Shown one piece after another: positions 10,600 to 22,905 of a stretch of 64,000 nucleotides of DNA. Every line of letters begins with the position of its first letter. Within the stretch, counting starts at the first letter, position 1. Origin of the DNA: Bidens hawaiensis (Eukaryota; Streptophyta; Magnoliopsida; Asterales; Asteraceae). The notes beneath the pieces were generated by a model, which was not told where the DNA came from, made no database searches, and saw nothing but the letters and a program-made list of their open reading frames with translations. The translations under genes and the position numbers were made by a program. The stretch is taken from positions 2,666,001 through 2,730,000 of the forward strand of contig JAIQDT010000107.1 in assembly GCA_021521415.1 (NCBI GenBank). Direction: 5' to 3'.

Positions 10600-11814
10600 A
10601 TGTCTGGTTACGAAGAACAAGAAGTGTCTATTAATAAGATTCCTAGACTTTATGGACAGGAAAACTTTACAAAATGGAAGGTCTTATTTGAGGCAGCGGT
10701 TTGTTATAATGATGTTGATATGTGGAACTTGATTAAGAATCGTCCACAAGTCGCCACTAAGGGTGCCAATCCAGCTGCAACTGCAGCTGTGCATGAAAGA
10801 CTGAGAAAGGTGGATGACAAGGCCTTAGCTATGATAAAGCTTGGTCTGTCATGGGAAATATTGACCAAGGTTGCACATCATGCCACCGCAAAGGCTATGT
10901 ATGATGCAATCCTTGAAATGTTTGAGGGAAACACTGAATTGAAGAACATCAAAAAGCAAAGGCTTAAACAACAGTTGGAAAGGTTTAAGTATAAAGAAGG
11001 AGAGAGGCTGAAGTCTATTCTAGAAAGTTTTCTAGCAATTGTGAATGAGCTGAGAACCACTGACTATGTCATGACTGATTATGACTTGAATACCAAGCTG
11101 CTCAACTCAATGCCTAAGGAATGGTACACTGCCTGCAAATTCATCCTTCAAAAGCCCAATATCAATGATTTGAAAGTGGATGATGTAGTGTGCTTCCTTC
11201 AGGCTGCAGAAATAGAAATGATTAAAAATGAGATTATCAAGGAAGAGAAGCCCTGTTTCCAGGCCACTAATTCTCTCATTGCACCAATGGGCAACTTGTC
11301 AACCAAAAACCAGCAACAAATTCCCATAATTGAAGAACCAGTTGAGCATGGTGTTGACACAACAAATTATTTTGTTGGTGGTAGCACAAGTCACCATGGT
11401 AACCAGCAAAGGTTCAATATCCAATTGATTGATGATACTGATTCTGCCTCTATGGCAAGTGGACAGTTACCTTACACTGGTGGTGTAAATGGCCAAGGAA
11501 ATGAAACACAAGGTTTGTTCTCCATGTTTAGAGAATCTTACAATGCTTTTGTAACAAAGAATCTGATTCATACCAGTGTCATCCAGGATGACCTTGAGCA
11601 GATAGATGCTGATGATTTGGAGGACATGGATTTGAAATGGCAAGCAGCCATGTTGGCTCTTAGGAGCAAGAGGCTATACAACATGACTGGTAGATCACTT
11701 ATATCAGGGCCAAATGAAAGAATTGGTTTTGATAAGTCAAAAGCCATTTGTTATAACTGCCAAAACCTGGTCATTTTTCCAGAGAATGCAATATGCCAAG
11801 AAACTTTCAGATGA
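10600..11814 (+). CDS. Sirevirus Gag, N-terminal open part
   Basis: The start at 10600 (MSGYEEQEVS) is preferred over an in-frame ATG four codons upstream because plant copia Gags begin just before the PRLYGQENFTKWK block. That block and LKQQLERFKYKEGERL with an LLNSMPKEW motif identify the capsid-like Gag region. The frame runs to 11814, but the natural frame is lost at about 11763 inside the zinc knuckle. AICYNCQ continues in the next frame as KPGHFSRECN after a single-base loss. The last 17 or so residues listed in this frame are therefore not native. Confidence 0.8.
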   Translation: MSGYEEQEVSINKIPRLYGQENFTKWKVLFEAAVCYNDVDMWNLIKNRPQVATKGANPAATAAVHERLRKVDDKALAMIKLGLSWEILTKVAHHATAKAMYDAILEMFEGNTELKNIKKQRLKQQLERFKYKEGERLKSILESFLAIVNELRTTDYVMTDYDLNTKLLNSMPKEWYTACKFILQKPNINDLKVDDVVCFLQAAEIEMIKNEIIKEEKPCFQATNSLIAPMGNLSTKNQQQIPIIEEPVEHGVDTTNYFVGGSTSHHGNQQRFNIQLIDDTDSASMASGQLPYTGGVNGQGNETQGLFSMFRESYNAFVTKNLIHTSVIQDDLEQIDADDLEDMDLKWQAAMLALRSKRLYNMTGRSLISGPNERIGFDKSKAICYNCQNLVIFPENAICQETFR

Positions 11815-12685
11815 ACTAATTTCAAAACTAGCCAAGAAACTTTCAGCATCAATTTCAATAGAACCAGCAGAGAAACAACAATACCAACAACAACAACTTC
11901 AACAACTATAATCTGAACTTCAACAACTTCCAGCCTCAAATGAACAATAATCATCAAGTTGTGCCACAGAACCAAGGTTTTCAAATAAACAACAACCAGA
12001 ACCATCAAACTGTTCCAATCAACAACTCAGCCCCAACCAACTAAAACCAACCCAGAAACCAAGGAAATGTGGCTGTAACTACACAACATGAGGGTAATTT
12101 TGACTGGAGAAATCATGAAGAAGATATTGCAGATGATATCAAAAAAGCAAATGTGGCATTCATGGCCTTGATTGAGAAAGAAGCTGGATCATCATCTCAG
12201 GTACACTCTGCTCCTACTATTGATTTAAATGAAATTATCAATGATTTAAAAGCAAAAGTAGGCAAGCTGGAAAGTGAGTGTTTTAGGAAACAAATTATAA
12301 TCAATGGGTATGAGGCTAGTGAGCTGATTAGTGAAGAAATAATGAAAAGTTAGGAAGAAGATTGTGTAATCAGTTATAGAGCTCAGAAAAGGTTTACCAC
12401 TGAAATAGATGGGTTGAAGAAAATGATTGTTGAAGAAAAGATGCATAACACAAAACTGCAAGTTGAAAATGAATTCTTAAGAACTTGGTCTCCACAGGAA
12501 ACATCTGTGGTATTCTAAACCAAGTAAAAGAGGAAGACAAATACAAAGCAGTACCACCACCATTCAACAACAACTTTATGCCAAAATTTGATAAAGAGAA
12601 AAGAGATGCATATCTACAACAATTCAAATATGTCTTTCAAGACAAAAGGGAGTTTGTTGATTTGTACAAAATGTTGAGGTGAATG
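11745..12685 (+). pseudogene. Sirevirus Gag C-terminal part, broken
   Basis: Downstream of the frameshifted knuckle the reading continues in pieces. First is an Asn/Gln-rich linker to about 12050. A piece at 12069-12353 has NFDWRNHEEDIADDIKKANV and a coiled-coil tail. A third piece at 12485-12682 has KAVPPPFNNNFMPKF. The last block parallels the LPYNDNY block of the gag-only element, tying the two elements to the same broad lineage. Stops at about 11812 and 12351 break it. Confidence 0.65.
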
Positions 12686-14117
12686 AAAAGGGAGAATTTG
12701 TGGTAAAGGAAGAGGTGGAGGAGGACAAGTCAATTGGAGTTCAAGTCTCTGAAGATGACTTTGATTCTGATGATCTGAATCAAGATGATTTATGTGATTT
12801 GAGTGATCAAATCACTGATGAAGAAATCAAAGATGCTGAAAGAGGAAGAAGGTACAAGAAACCTGATTCAACTGAAAAACTGCCACAACTTTCACCAGTG
12901 ACACCCAAGATGAAGAAAGTGAATGAAAGACTTAGAATAGAACATGTATCATTTGATATATGTGAGAGAAATAAGGTAAGCCACCAAGCATGGATGTATT
13001 GGAGAGAATATGTAAAAACAAAACGAAAAGAGAAACTGAAGAAGTTAATGTTGAGAACTTTATTCCAGTTTACCCTATTTTCTCCAGTCATGAGGTGTTT
13101 GACACTGGGGAAGTGGAAACCACGGAAGAATATGAAAAGAGGCAGTCAAGGCATAAAGAAATTCAAGATGAAGAACAATTAAACATGAAGAAAATTGTGT
13201 TCGTCAAAAGCAAGATTGGAAGACAAGACATCATGATTGAGGAATTTGTTCCTTTCTCAATAGATTTTGATAGTCTAAAACCTCAAAAGAAACTTGGAGT
13301 CAAAGCACCTAGGCCAAGTGAAAGATTCAGAAAAGGAAGTGATCATGAAAAATACAAGGGAAAAGTTTGGTGCAAGAAGTGTGATGAGTATGGTCATCAC
13401 ACAGATTCTTGTAATGAGAGACACAACTTCAAGCCTTTTCATGTCCCAGATGAGATAAAGTATGGACAAGACTTTGTTCTGTACAAGCAAAAGTATGATG
13501 AATACCTAAGAAAGGGAAATGTGTGTGAAAAGGAAGTATTGAATGATGTTAAATTGAAACCATCAGTAAAGACCAGGAAACATATGGTTGAACAAGCTAA
13601 AAGGAGCAGATCTCCTAAGAAGCATGAGAAAGACGTCAAGAAGAACTTTAAGCCCTTGAGAATCATTCCTAAAAAGGATACACAATCAGTCAAAACTGAT
13701 AGCTCTCAAGGATTATCAAACAGTGAGAAGACAAGAATCAGAGGTATCTTTCCTAGAAAGAAACCAACTGAACTTACTGGTGATAAGAAGTTTCTAATGA
13801 AACATGGTTATGAACCAGAAGGATTCCTTTGGAAGCCCAAGGTTGAGGCTAAGGTGAATGAAGTTGCTGATGTAAGAAATTACTCAGAAAAGAAAGACTA
13901 TGTGTTACAAGAGTATGTCACTGCACAAGACAAATGCCAGAGCTCAACCTCATTTGTTAAAACTCCAAGAGAGTGTGGTTATGAGACAGACAATTCAGAC
14001 AATATTGAAGTCACTCATGAAGATCCTGTACCAACAATACTCACTTTCCAAGCTGCCACTGAAATTGAAACTGATGAGCTGCAAGTTGATATAGCTTGCA
14101 CTTCATCACTCAACTAA
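12679..14117 (+). pseudogene. Sirevirus Gag-to-protease linker with second zinc knuckle
   Basis: Two overlapping frames, 12679-13182 and 12990-14117, join by a frameshift near 13000-13020. The first part is very acidic (EEVEEDKSIGVQVSEDDFDSD). The second is Lys-rich and contains WCKKCDEYGHHTDSC at about 13369-13413, a CX2CX4HX4C knuckle with all four ligands kept. It ends in a polar, Glu-rich stretch before the protease. No enzyme is visible, so a nucleic-acid-binding role is only suggested. Confidence 0.6.
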
Positions 14118-14167
14118 TCAAATTCTTCTGTTGTGCAGGAATAATCACTACACTGAATGACATATGT

Positions 14168-14353
14168 TAGATGGATAGTGGATGTTCTAGGCACATGACT
14201 TGTGACAGGAGGTCACTTGTTAATTATGAAGAAAAGTTTGAAGGTCATGTGGCTTTTGGGAGTGATGAAAATGGTGGAAAGATAGTTGGAAAGGGAATTT
14301 TTACAAATGTAAAGGTTTCATTTGATAATGTGTTTCATGTTGAAGGTCTATAG
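14168..14353 (+). pseudogene. Copia aspartic protease fragment
   Basis: MDSGCSRHMTCDRRSL at the start corresponds to the copia protease motif LDSGCSRHMTGD, with the catalytic Asp-Ser-Gly kept. The frame closes at 14353 within FHVEGL, and the remaining homology (NLLSISQMCDKGYKVGF-like) continues across a stop to about 14430. Confidence 0.75.
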
Positions 14354-14572
14354 TATAATCTGCTAAGCATATCACAAATGTGTGATAAGGGTTACAAAGT
14401 TGGGTTTGATGACTCACATTGTTTCATCCTAAAACCTGAGTTTGTAATCCCACCAGAAATGATCATGATGATGGCCCCAAGAAATGGAAACATGTATGTG
14501 TTGAATATGAAAGAAGCTGTTTCAAGGTGAGGTGCGTGTTTTGTTTCCAAAGCCACTTAAAATTAGTCAAAA

Positions 14573-17200
14573 TTGTGGCATAGGAAATTGTGTCATGTGA
14601 ATCTGAAGAACATGAACAGACTTGTCAAAGGGGAGCATGTAATTGGCCTACCTACAAGAAAGTTCAAAGTGGAAGATCATTGTAGTTCATGCCAGAAAGG
14701 CAAGCATCATAAATCCTCTCATAAGACAAAGCTCATAAATTTAATTGATCATGTACTTGAATTACTTCATATGGATCTCTTTGGTCCTGTGAGTGTGCCA
14801 AGTATTGGGAAGAAAAGATATTGTCTTGTGATCATTGATGATTATTCAAGATATTCTTGGGTTTATTTCCTAAGTACAAAGGATGAGACTGCAGAGTTGA
14901 TTAAGGTTTGTGTGACAATGATTGAGAATAGACTGAGTAAGAAGGTCAAAATGATGAGAAGTGACAATGGTACAGAGTTCAAAAATGGTGTTTTGGAAGA
15001 ATTTTGTGCTGAAAAGGGAATATTTCAACAATTCTCAGCTCCTAGAACTCCTGAACAAAATGGTGTTGCAGAAAGAAGAAATAGAACACTTATTGAAGCT
15101 GCAAGAACCATGTTAGCATATGCAAATCTACCAGTTACATTTTGGGCTGAAGCCATAAATACTGCATGCTATGTTCAGAATAGAGTACTTGTCAAAAAAA
15201 GGCATAACAAGACATCATATGAAATATTCTTCAATAGAAAGCCTTATATCAAGTTTTTCAAGCCCTTTGGATGCAAATGTTTTCTTCTGAACACAAGGGA
15301 TTACTTGAAAAAGTTTCAAACAAAATCCCTGGACTGTTTCTTTGTTGGATATTCTACACACGCAAAAGCATACAGAGTATATATGAAAGACCATTTGAGT
15401 GTTATTGAATCATCTGACATCATCTTTAATGAGAATCAGTTCAACACAGTTGATGGTGTAGCATGGGTGTTTGATTATGAGAAATTGATAAGGTCTTTCA
15501 AGATTTATCCAGAAGACTTTGATGACTCATTCTACAAGACCAGTGTAATTGAAGAGAAAAAGAAGAAAATATTGGACTTGGAAGAGTTGTGGAAGAAGGT
15601 TGCTAATAAAGAAAGGGAATACACATTTGTAAAGGTTCCCTCAGGTGAAATTGTTGAACAAGTTCAAGACAATGATCAAGAGAACAATCACAGTCCAGAA
15701 CAAGATCATGTAGATTTTAGTCAAGAAAATCAAGAGATGCAGAATGATCAAGTTCAGACTGAGGGAAACCCAAGCAACCAAACAAATGAAGAAGCAGTTG
15801 TAACAACTGCAAGATTTCAAGATCTGTTTGACAGATTGAATATGGAGAACAATGGTGCATCCACTTCAAGACAAAATAATGAAGAAGCACCAGAATTTCA
15901 TGATGCAGAAACTGATTTGATCAATGAAGAACCAGAACTCAATGAATCAAATCTTGACACAACTGTGTCTGCTGATATGATAGTACAAACTCCCTATGTT
16001 GAAAAGAATCATCCCTCTGAAAACATCATTGGAAACATACATGAAAGACTCACTAGAAGCCATTCTGAAACTGCAAATATCTGTCTGTACTCCTGCTTTC
16101 TATCTCAAATAGAACCAAAGAACATTGTTCAAGCACTAAGGGACAATAGTTGGTTGGAAGCAATGCAGGAGGAATTGGCACAGTTCAGAGATCTACATGT
16201 TTGGGATCTTGTTGATAGGCCAAGAAACAGGTCAGCAATTGGCACAAAATGGGTTTTTAGAAACAAAAGGGATGAGAGGGGTTTGGTGATTAAGAATAAA
16301 GCTAGGCTTGTGGCACTGGGATGCCTTCAAGAGCAAGGAATAGACTTTGAAGAAGTCTTTGCACCTGTTGCAAGACTTGAGGCTATAAGGATTTTTCTTG
16401 CATATGCTGCCTCAAAGAACATTAAGGTTTTTCAGCTTGATGTAAAGTCTGCATTCCTAAATGGCAAGATTGATGAAGAGGTGTATGTTGCTCAACCTCC
16501 AGGTTTTGAGGATCCAATGTATCCAAACAGGTTGTACATGCTAAACAAAGCCCTATATGGATTGCATCAAGCTCCTAGAGCTTGGTATGATAAGCTGTCA
16601 AATCATCTTCTTGAAAATGGTTTTCAAAGGGGAGCCATTGACAAGACACTCTTCAACAAAAGAAAGGGATCAGACTTGCTGCTGCTACAAGTTTATGTGG
16701 ATGATATCATCTTTGGTTCAACAAATGAACAAATGTGTTTGGATTTTGAAGAGGTTATGAAATCCAAATACAGCATGAGTTCTATGGGAGAAATGAACTT
16801 CTTTCTTGGACTGCAAGTTCAACAAAAAGTTGAAGGGATTTTCATTTACCAAACTAAATATGTGCAGGACAATTTGAATAAGTTCAAATGTCATGAATAC
16901 AGAACAGCTTCAACTCCAATGGACACAAAAGAAAAGATGATTACTGATGAAAAGGGGGAGACTGTGGATCAACATGAATATAGAGCCAAAATTGAATCCC
17001 TGATGTATCCTACTGCAACAAGACCTGACATTATGTATGCTGTATGTGTGTGTGCAAGATTTCAATCAAGTCCAAAAGTCTCACATATGAATGCTGTGAA
17101 GAGAATTTTTAGATACTTGAAGGGAAGACCATACTTAGGAATTTGGTATCCAAAGAACCAATCCTTTGATCTAATTGCCTACACATACAGTATGCTGTAA
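14573..17200 (+). CDS. Sirevirus integrase and reverse transcriptase (875 aa)
   Basis: This is the longest open frame in the window. The integrase zinc finger is WHRKLCHVN with CSSCQKGK. The DDE core is intact: [15 protein letters not shown], and [14 protein letters not shown] polar linker of about 200 residues follows, then RT with [50 protein letters not shown] and catalytic YVDDIIFGS. It ends early at IAYTYSML, where a frameshift moves RNase H to the next frame. In life it is part of one gag-pol polyprotein, so the ATG at 14573 is probably not a real start. Confidence 0.85.
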   Translation: MWHRKLCHVNLKNMNRLVKGEHVIGLPTRKFKVEDHCSSCQKGKHHKSSHKTKLINLIDHVLELLHMDLFGPVSVPSIGKKRYCLVIIDDYSRYSWVYFLSTKDETAELIKVCVTMIENRLSKKVKMMRSDNGTEFKNGVLEEFCAEKGIFQQFSAPRTPEQNGVAERRNRTLIEAARTMLAYANLPVTFWAEAINTACYVQNRVLVKKRHNKTSYEIFFNRKPYIKFFKPFGCKCFLLNTRDYLKKFQTKSLDCFFVGYSTHAKAYRVYMKDHLSVIESSDIIFNENQFNTVDGVAWVFDYEKLIRSFKIYPEDFDDSFYKTSVIEEKKKKILDLEELWKKVANKEREYTFVKVPSGEIVEQVQDNDQENNHSPEQDHVDFSQENQEMQNDQVQTEGNPSNQTNEEAVVTTARFQDLFDRLNMENNGASTSRQNNEEAPEFHDAETDLINEEPELNESNLDTTVSADMIVQTPYVEKNHPSENIIGNIHERLTRSHSETANICLYSCFLSQIEPKNIVQALRDNSWLEAMQEELAQFRDLHVWDLVDRPRNRSAIGTKWVFRNKRDERGLVIKNKARLVALGCLQEQGIDFEEVFAPVARLEAIRIFLAYAASKNIKVFQLDVKSAFLNGKIDEEVYVAQPPGFEDPMYPNRLYMLNKALYGLHQAPRAWYDKLSNHLLENGFQRGAIDKTLFNKRKGSDLLLLQVYVDDIIFGSTNEQMCLDFEEVMKSKYSMSSMGEMNFFLGLQVQQKVEGIFIYQTKYVQDNLNKFKCHEYRTASTPMDTKEKMITDEKGETVDQHEYRAKIESLMYPTATRPDIMYAVCVCARFQSSPKVSHMNAVKRIFRYLKGRPYLGIWYPKNQSFDLIAYTYSML

Positions 17201-17628
17201 CATGAGCAGAAAGTCAACCTCAGGTGGATGTCAATTTTTGGGTGACAGGCTAGTGTCATGACAATGCAAGAAGAAGACTACTGTCTCAATCTCAACTACA
17301 GAAGCTGAATACATTGTTGCATCTGCTTGCTGTGCACAGGTTCTATGGATTCAAAACCAGATGTTGGACTATTTTTATGAATACCCCTATTTTTATTGAT
17401 AATGATGCTGCATATTTTACTGTTAAGAATCCAGTTCAACATTCCAAGACTAAGAACATTGAAATCAGACATCATTTCGTAAGAGATTGTAGTGAAAAAG
17501 GTTTGATTGAAATGCAAAGAGTTGATACAAGTGATAATTTGGTAGACCTATTCACCAAACCACTTGATAGAACCAGGTTCAACTTTCTTCTGAAAACCCT
17601 GGGAATGATCAACTCTTATGAGGTCTGA
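17170..17628 (+). pseudogene. Sirevirus RNase H, frameshifted
   Basis: [21 protein letters not shown] and STTEAEYIVASACCAQVLW are read in one frame at about 17198-17360, with a stop after LVS. FIDNDAA, NIEIRHHFVRD and LFTKPLDRTRFNFLL are read in another at 17314-17628. These are the standard copia RNase H blocks in order. The domain ends at a TGA at 17626-17628. Confidence 0.75.
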
Positions 17629-18600
17629 TTGATGATGTGTGCTAGTTGTGTGCCTCTATGTGCTATCTGATCATATTGTTAGAGGTTGCACAAATTAAAT
17701 GTTGAGTAAATGTGCATGATTATGATACTCGTTATGATTGACTGATATGTGCTTTAACTTTTTTTCTGTGCAAAAGTTTGATATGATTGAAGTTTATGCA
17801 TGTTTATCAGTTGTTGTGTGAATGTGATGTTATGATGAGTGCTTTTGTTTGAATCACTTGATAGTGTAAGCTTATCTAACATCACTGCTTAATTGCTTGA
17901 TTATGTGTATTATTTGATCATCTGATGTTATTAGGATAGGCTAAACCTTGAATGTTAGTATTGTTTGCTTGTCTTAACAATGTTATGTTTCATTAAAATT
18001 TGATTATGTTACAACTGTTTGTGTTAAAATGAGTTTTATGTCAAAATTAAATGATAAAATTAATTTTCTAATGAATTTTGCATAATCACTTTATTTTGGT
18101 CAAAACATGAGCAAGTTGATTAATGGTGTAGAGATATGATAAGACTATTCAGTTCAAGCTTTATAGAAGCTTAAAAGAAGGATTTTTAATGAGGAGTCTC
18201 AAGTAGTTATTCTTACTTAAAATTATGTCATTTGCCCAGTTGAAAGGACATACACTTGTGTATGTTTGGTCCTATAATCTGTATAGATTTAAAGGATAGC
18301 CATTAACCAGAAAACTGAAAGCATTTGGGGCAATTATAACTTGTTTCCTATTTCTTCACTTAAAACTATGTCAATAGCTCTGACTTTGAAAGGACATATA
18401 TTCACATGTATGTTTGGTCATGTTGACCACTTGTGGTGAAACAGGATAGCCATTTACCTGCCAAAAGAAAGAAAGTGTTTTGAAGAGAAATATAATTGAA
18501 ATTTGATCTCTAAATGCACCATTTGCTCTTAAACTATGATTTTTAATGAAAAGAATAATTTCACAAGTGGTTTAAGTCAAAAAGAGTTGCATTTTACCTC
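17629..18600 (+). other. Sirevirus 3' non-coding region
   Basis: No gene is seen. Features are a hairpin AAGCTTTATAGAAGCTT at 18156-18172 and a duplicated module at 18215-18338 and 18357-18462. Both resemble motifs in the gag-only element, although their order differs. GCACAAATTAAATG near 17688 resembles the start of the corresponding region at 4717. Confidence 0.6.
18215..18462 (+). repeat. Duplicated module, Sirevirus copy
   Basis: Two diverged copies begin ACTTAAAAYTATGTCA and continue to GAAAGGACATA...TGTATGTTTGGTC and then GGATAGCCATTWACC. The spacing of about 142 bp is close to the 149 bp seen at 4799-5071. Confidence 0.65.
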
Positions 18601-19236
18601 AAAAAGGTTGAATAAGTATTTTCGGGCAAGGTTTAATGTTTTCCAACCTTCCCGAACACAAAACAGTGTATTAAGTATATTCGGGTAAGGTTTGATGTTT
18701 TATAACCTTTTCGGGCAAGCTTAGTCACTTTGGACTAAGTTTATGATTTTCGGGCATGATTTGAAGTGTTTACACTCTCCGGGTAGAGTACACTACTGTA
18801 CTAATTTCCCGAGCAAGCTTGAAGTCTTGAGATGAATATGTGATTTAGCTAGCTTTTGACAAGGATTTCTTGTTCCGGGCAAGCTTTGCATCTTATATGC
18901 TGAATAATATACCAAGCAAGCTTTGTGAACTTAGCTTTAGTACACCGAGTAATCTTTGTGTTTTTAAGTAATTAAGAGTGAATATGTTTCTTTCTTTGAA
19001 ATTACAAGTGTTTCCAGGCAAACCTTGTTTTTCCAGACACACTTTATATTCCGGGCACAATTTGAATGGTCAAATGTTTCCTTAATATACTTTGGTAATT
19101 TCACTGATTATCCAAGTACACTTTATGCTATGAAATCTCTTGCACAATGTATTCTTTATCGGGCATACTTTGCATCAAAATATACTTGACTAATTATTTA
19201 TAAATTATAATTGACCGAGTAAGGGGCTGTCTCTTT
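18600..19236 (+). repeat. Probable truncated 3' LTR region rich in CCGGGCAAG motifs
   Basis: About thirteen variants of TCGGGCAAGGTTT or CCGAGCAAGCTTT occur here, matching the motif that fills the first half of the 5' LTR. The spacer sequences do not align obviously and no TG start with a polypurine tract was located. Calling this an LTR is therefore tentative. It stops abruptly at the array boundary at 19237. Confidence 0.45.
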
Positions 19237-19345
19237 GGGCGATGTCTCTTTGGTGCAGGGGCTGCTAGTGTCAGGACTACTCGAGGTGGTGATGAGTCGG
19301 GTAGATGTGGTTTAGAAGACGTCACCATACCCTGAATCTGGGGAA

Positions 19346-19909
19346 CCAAACCATCAATATACATCTCGATTCTCTAACTTGGCAGATCTACCATCCGCGA
19401 GCACATCACCACCAGCTCATGGGAACGGGTGGTGTAGGCTTCAATCTCATAACCCACCATCTTTAACGCCTAAAATTCCGACTCCAACTTCGAGATTTCC
19501 TCTCTAGGATAATACTCTTCTCGCATCATGTTCTTGAATTTCTCCCAATTCATAGCATTTGCCAATCCCAAACCTAGGAAACCTATGGCTCCCACCAGGT
19601 GAGGGCGGAATCTTGCAATGTTCCAGTAGCAAACTTGACCCTGCTCGCTGATGGACAATTACACATCTCAAAAGCTGATTTTGCCTTCTCAGCCCAACGC
19701 AGGAAACCTATGGCTCCCTCGGTGCCTTCGAACGAACTGGGTTTACAGTCTAAGTAATTCTTGAAAGTACAGACTCCAACTTGACCTCTGGCTTGATTCT
19801 GAACATGCGCAGCTAGAGCTGCCGCCGCATGGTCATTCAGCAAGGCTTGGATTTCGGCCGCCGTCATGTTGATGTTACCGCGACCACGACCAGCGTTTCT
19901 TCCAGGCAT
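19346..19909 (-). pseudogene. Gypsy gag fragment, array copy 1
   Basis: Same gag segment at 19909-19583 and 19658-19470, sharing the early stop with copy 2. Its EEYYPREE has Tyr where the other copies have Cys. Confidence 0.75.
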
Positions 19910-20843
19910 CTCCTAGAATCACAGCATACAATGTTAGACAAGAACTCTCGGTTTCATATGCAACACACCATACATGTAATAAAAGGTAGAAAAGAAAAGA
20001 AAGAAAAAGAAATAGAAAAATCGCATCACAACCATATAATAATCCAAGTAATAATTCATGATTAAAACCATTGTATCCGCGACAAAGTATTTAAAATCAA
20101 TCCTTAAAATTATAGAAAAAAATATAAGTTTGGATGGAGACAACCCCTCCATCTATGCGTTATCCTCCTTAAATGTCATCGTCTAAGGACACGTCCGAGT
20201 GTGACTCCTCCTCAGCCGGCTCTTCGTCCGGTTCCTCTTTGGGTTCCTCCTCGGGATCTTCTTCGGGTTCTTCCTCGAGATCTTCTTTGCTGCGTTAGGG
20301 GAAATTTGCGCCACTAGTGTCTCACAACGAGCTGAGCTACTGCTGCAAGGCTTCTTGCTTTCCAAACTTCGTTCTGCAAGTCTATCAGCTTTGATTACAT
20401 CTTGGTCATTACTTTCATTTGCTGCACATGAGCATCCTGAACTTCCTTCATGGCTTCGGTCAGGTAGGTAAGTCTCCTCCAAGCATCAGCTCCATCCTCT
20501 TTCACCTCAGTAACCTTCGCTCTCGTGGAGCGCATAAAGCCCACTTCACACTCTAAACAGGAAGCGAGAGTTGCGAAAGCACGCTCCATTTGTTGGGTTA
20601 TGGGTGGTAGCGTGTTGAAGGATATAGGACAGCCCGGGAGAGGTAGTGGTGGAACTTGCTCACGGTAAACCAAACGCTCGATCAGACCCGGGTACCAACT
20701 CCAGTTACCGTTGTCTTCGTACACGTCTCCAGATGGGCGATGTCTCTTTGGTGCAGGGGCTGCTAGTGTCAGGACTACTCGAGGTGGTGATGAGTCGGGT
20801 AGATGTGGTTTAGAAGACATCACCATACCCTGAATCTGGGGTA

Positions 20844-21407
20844 CCAAACCATCAATATACATCTCTATTGTCTAACTTGGCAGATCTACCATCCGCGAGC
20901 ACATCACCACCAGCTCATGGGAACGGGTGGTGTAGGCTTCAATCTCATAACCCACCATCTTTAACGCCTAAAATTCCGACTCCAACTTCGAGATTTCCTC
21001 TCTAGGACAATACTCTTCTCGCATCATGTTCTTGAATTTCTCCCAATTCATAGCATTTGCCAATCCCAAACCTAGGAAACCTATGGCTCCCACCAGGTGA
21101 GGGCGGAATCTTGCAATGTTCCAGTAGCAAACTTGACCCTGCTCGCTGATGGACAATTACACATCTCAAAAGCTGATTTTGCCTTCTCAGCCCAACGCAG
21201 GAAACCTATGGCTCCCTCGGTGCCTTCGAACGAACTGGGTTTACAGTCTAAGTAATTCTTGAAAGTACAGACTCCAACTTGACCTCTGGCTTGATTCTGA
21301 ACATGCGCAGCTAGAGCTGCCGCCGCATGGTCATTCAGCAAGGCTTGGATTTCGGCCGCCGTCATGTTGATGTTACCGCGACCACGACCAGCGTTTCTTC
21401 CAGGCAT
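20844..21407 (-). pseudogene. Gypsy gag fragment, array copy 2
   Basis: Same gag segment. Frame 21407-21081 is followed after the frameshift by 21156-20968. The second piece ends earlier than in the right-hand copies because CCAAAAT became CTAAAAT, making a stop. Copy 1 shares this change, so copies 1 and 2 form a pair. Confidence 0.75.
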
Positions 21408-22341
21408 CTTCTAGAATCACAGCATACAATGTTAGACATGAACTCTCGGTTTCATATGCAACACACCATACATGTAATAAAAGGTAGAAAAGAAAAGAAA
21501 GAAAAAGAAATAGAAACATTGCATCACAACCATATAATATTCCAAATAATAATTCATGATTAAAACCATTGTATCCGCTACAAAGTATTTAAAATCAATC
21601 CTTAAAATTATAGAAAAAAATATAAGTTTGGATGGAGACAACCCCTCCATCTATGCGTTATCCTCCTTAAATGTCATCGTCTAAGGACACGTCTGAGTGT
21701 GACTCCTCCTCAGCCGGCTCTTCCTCCGGTTCCTCTTCGGGTTCCTCCTCGGGATCTTCTTCGGGTTCTTCCTCGAGATCTTCTTTGCTGCGTTAGGGGA
21801 AATTCGCGCCTCTAGTGTCTCACAACGAGCTGAGCTACTGCTGCAAGGCTTCTTGATTTCCAAACTTCGTTCTGCAAGTCTATCATCTTTGATTACATCT
21901 TGGTCATTACTTTCATTTGCTGCACATGAGCATCCTGAACTTCCTTCATGGCTTCGGTCAGGTAGGTAAGTCTCCTCCAAGCATCAGCTCCATCCTCTTT
22001 CACCTCAGTAACCTTCGCCCTCGTGGAGCGCATAAAGCCCACTTCACACTCTAAACAGGAAGCGAGAGTTGCGAAAGCACGCTCCATTTGTTGGGTTATG
22101 GGTGGTAGCGTGTTGAAGGATATAGGACAGCCCGGGAGATGTAGTGGTGGAACTTGCTCACGGTAAACCAAAGGCTCGATCAGACCCGGGTACCAACTCC
22201 AGTTACCGTTGTCTTCGTACACGTCTCCAGATGGGCGATGACTCTTTGGTGCAGGGGCTGCTAGTGTCAGGACTACTCGAGATGGTGATGAGTCGGGTAG
22301 ATGTGGTTTAGAAGACGTCACCATACCCTGAATCTGGGGTA

Positions 22342-22905
22342 CCACACCATCAATATACATCTCGATTCTCTAACTTGGCAGATCTACCATCAGCGAGCAC
22401 ATCACCTCCAGCTTATGGGAACGGGTGGTGTAGGCTTTAATCTCAGAACCCACCATCTTTAACGCCCAAAATTCCGACTCCAACTTCGAGATTTCCTCTC
22501 TAAGACAATACTCTTCTCGCATCGTGTTCTTGAATTTCTCCCAATTCATAGCATTTGCCAATTCCAAACCTAGAAAACCTATGGCTCCCACCAGGTGAGG
22601 GCGGAATCTTGCAATGTTCCAGTAGCAAACTTGACCCTGCTCGCTGATGGACAATTACACATCTCAAAAGCTTATTTTGCCTTCTCAGCCCAACGCAGGA
22701 AACCTATGGCTCCCTCGGTGCCTTCGAACGAACTGGGTTTACAGTCTAAGTAATTCTTGAAAGTACAGACTCCAACTTGACCTCTGGCTTGATTCTGAAC
22801 ATGCGCAGCTAGAGCTGCCGCCGCATGGTCATTCAGCAAGGCTTGGATTTCGGCCGCCGTCATGTTGATGTTACCGCGACCACAACCAGCGTTTCTTCCA
22901 GGCAT
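22342..22905 (-). pseudogene. Gypsy gag fragment, array copy 3
   Basis: Same gag segment as the rightmost copy. Its frame is broken earlier: GFLRWAEKAK ends at a stop at 22672, where AGC became AGCTTA-type sequence on the minus strand. The second frame is at 22654-22370. Arg to Cys at residue 8 distinguishes this copy. Confidence 0.75.

Larger units (their letters stand above)
9103..19236 (+). mobile_element. Sirevirus (Ty1/copia), 3' end truncated
   Basis: Order is LTR, primer site, gag, protease, integrase, RT, RNase H, then a long non-coding tail with the same module and hairpin motifs as the gag-only element. This copia order (integrase before RT), the large Gag and the structured 3' non-coding part fit the Sirevirus lineage. 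The 3' LTR cannot be paired cleanly. Sequence with LTR-like CCGGGCAAGG motifs stops at the tandem array at 19237, so no target duplication can be checked. Confidence 0.75.

Noticed and set aside
21327..21563. 78-codon plus-strand frame repeated in every array unit
   Set aside because: It is the reverse strand of the gag start and spacer. Its recurrence follows from the tandem array, and it has no protein features.
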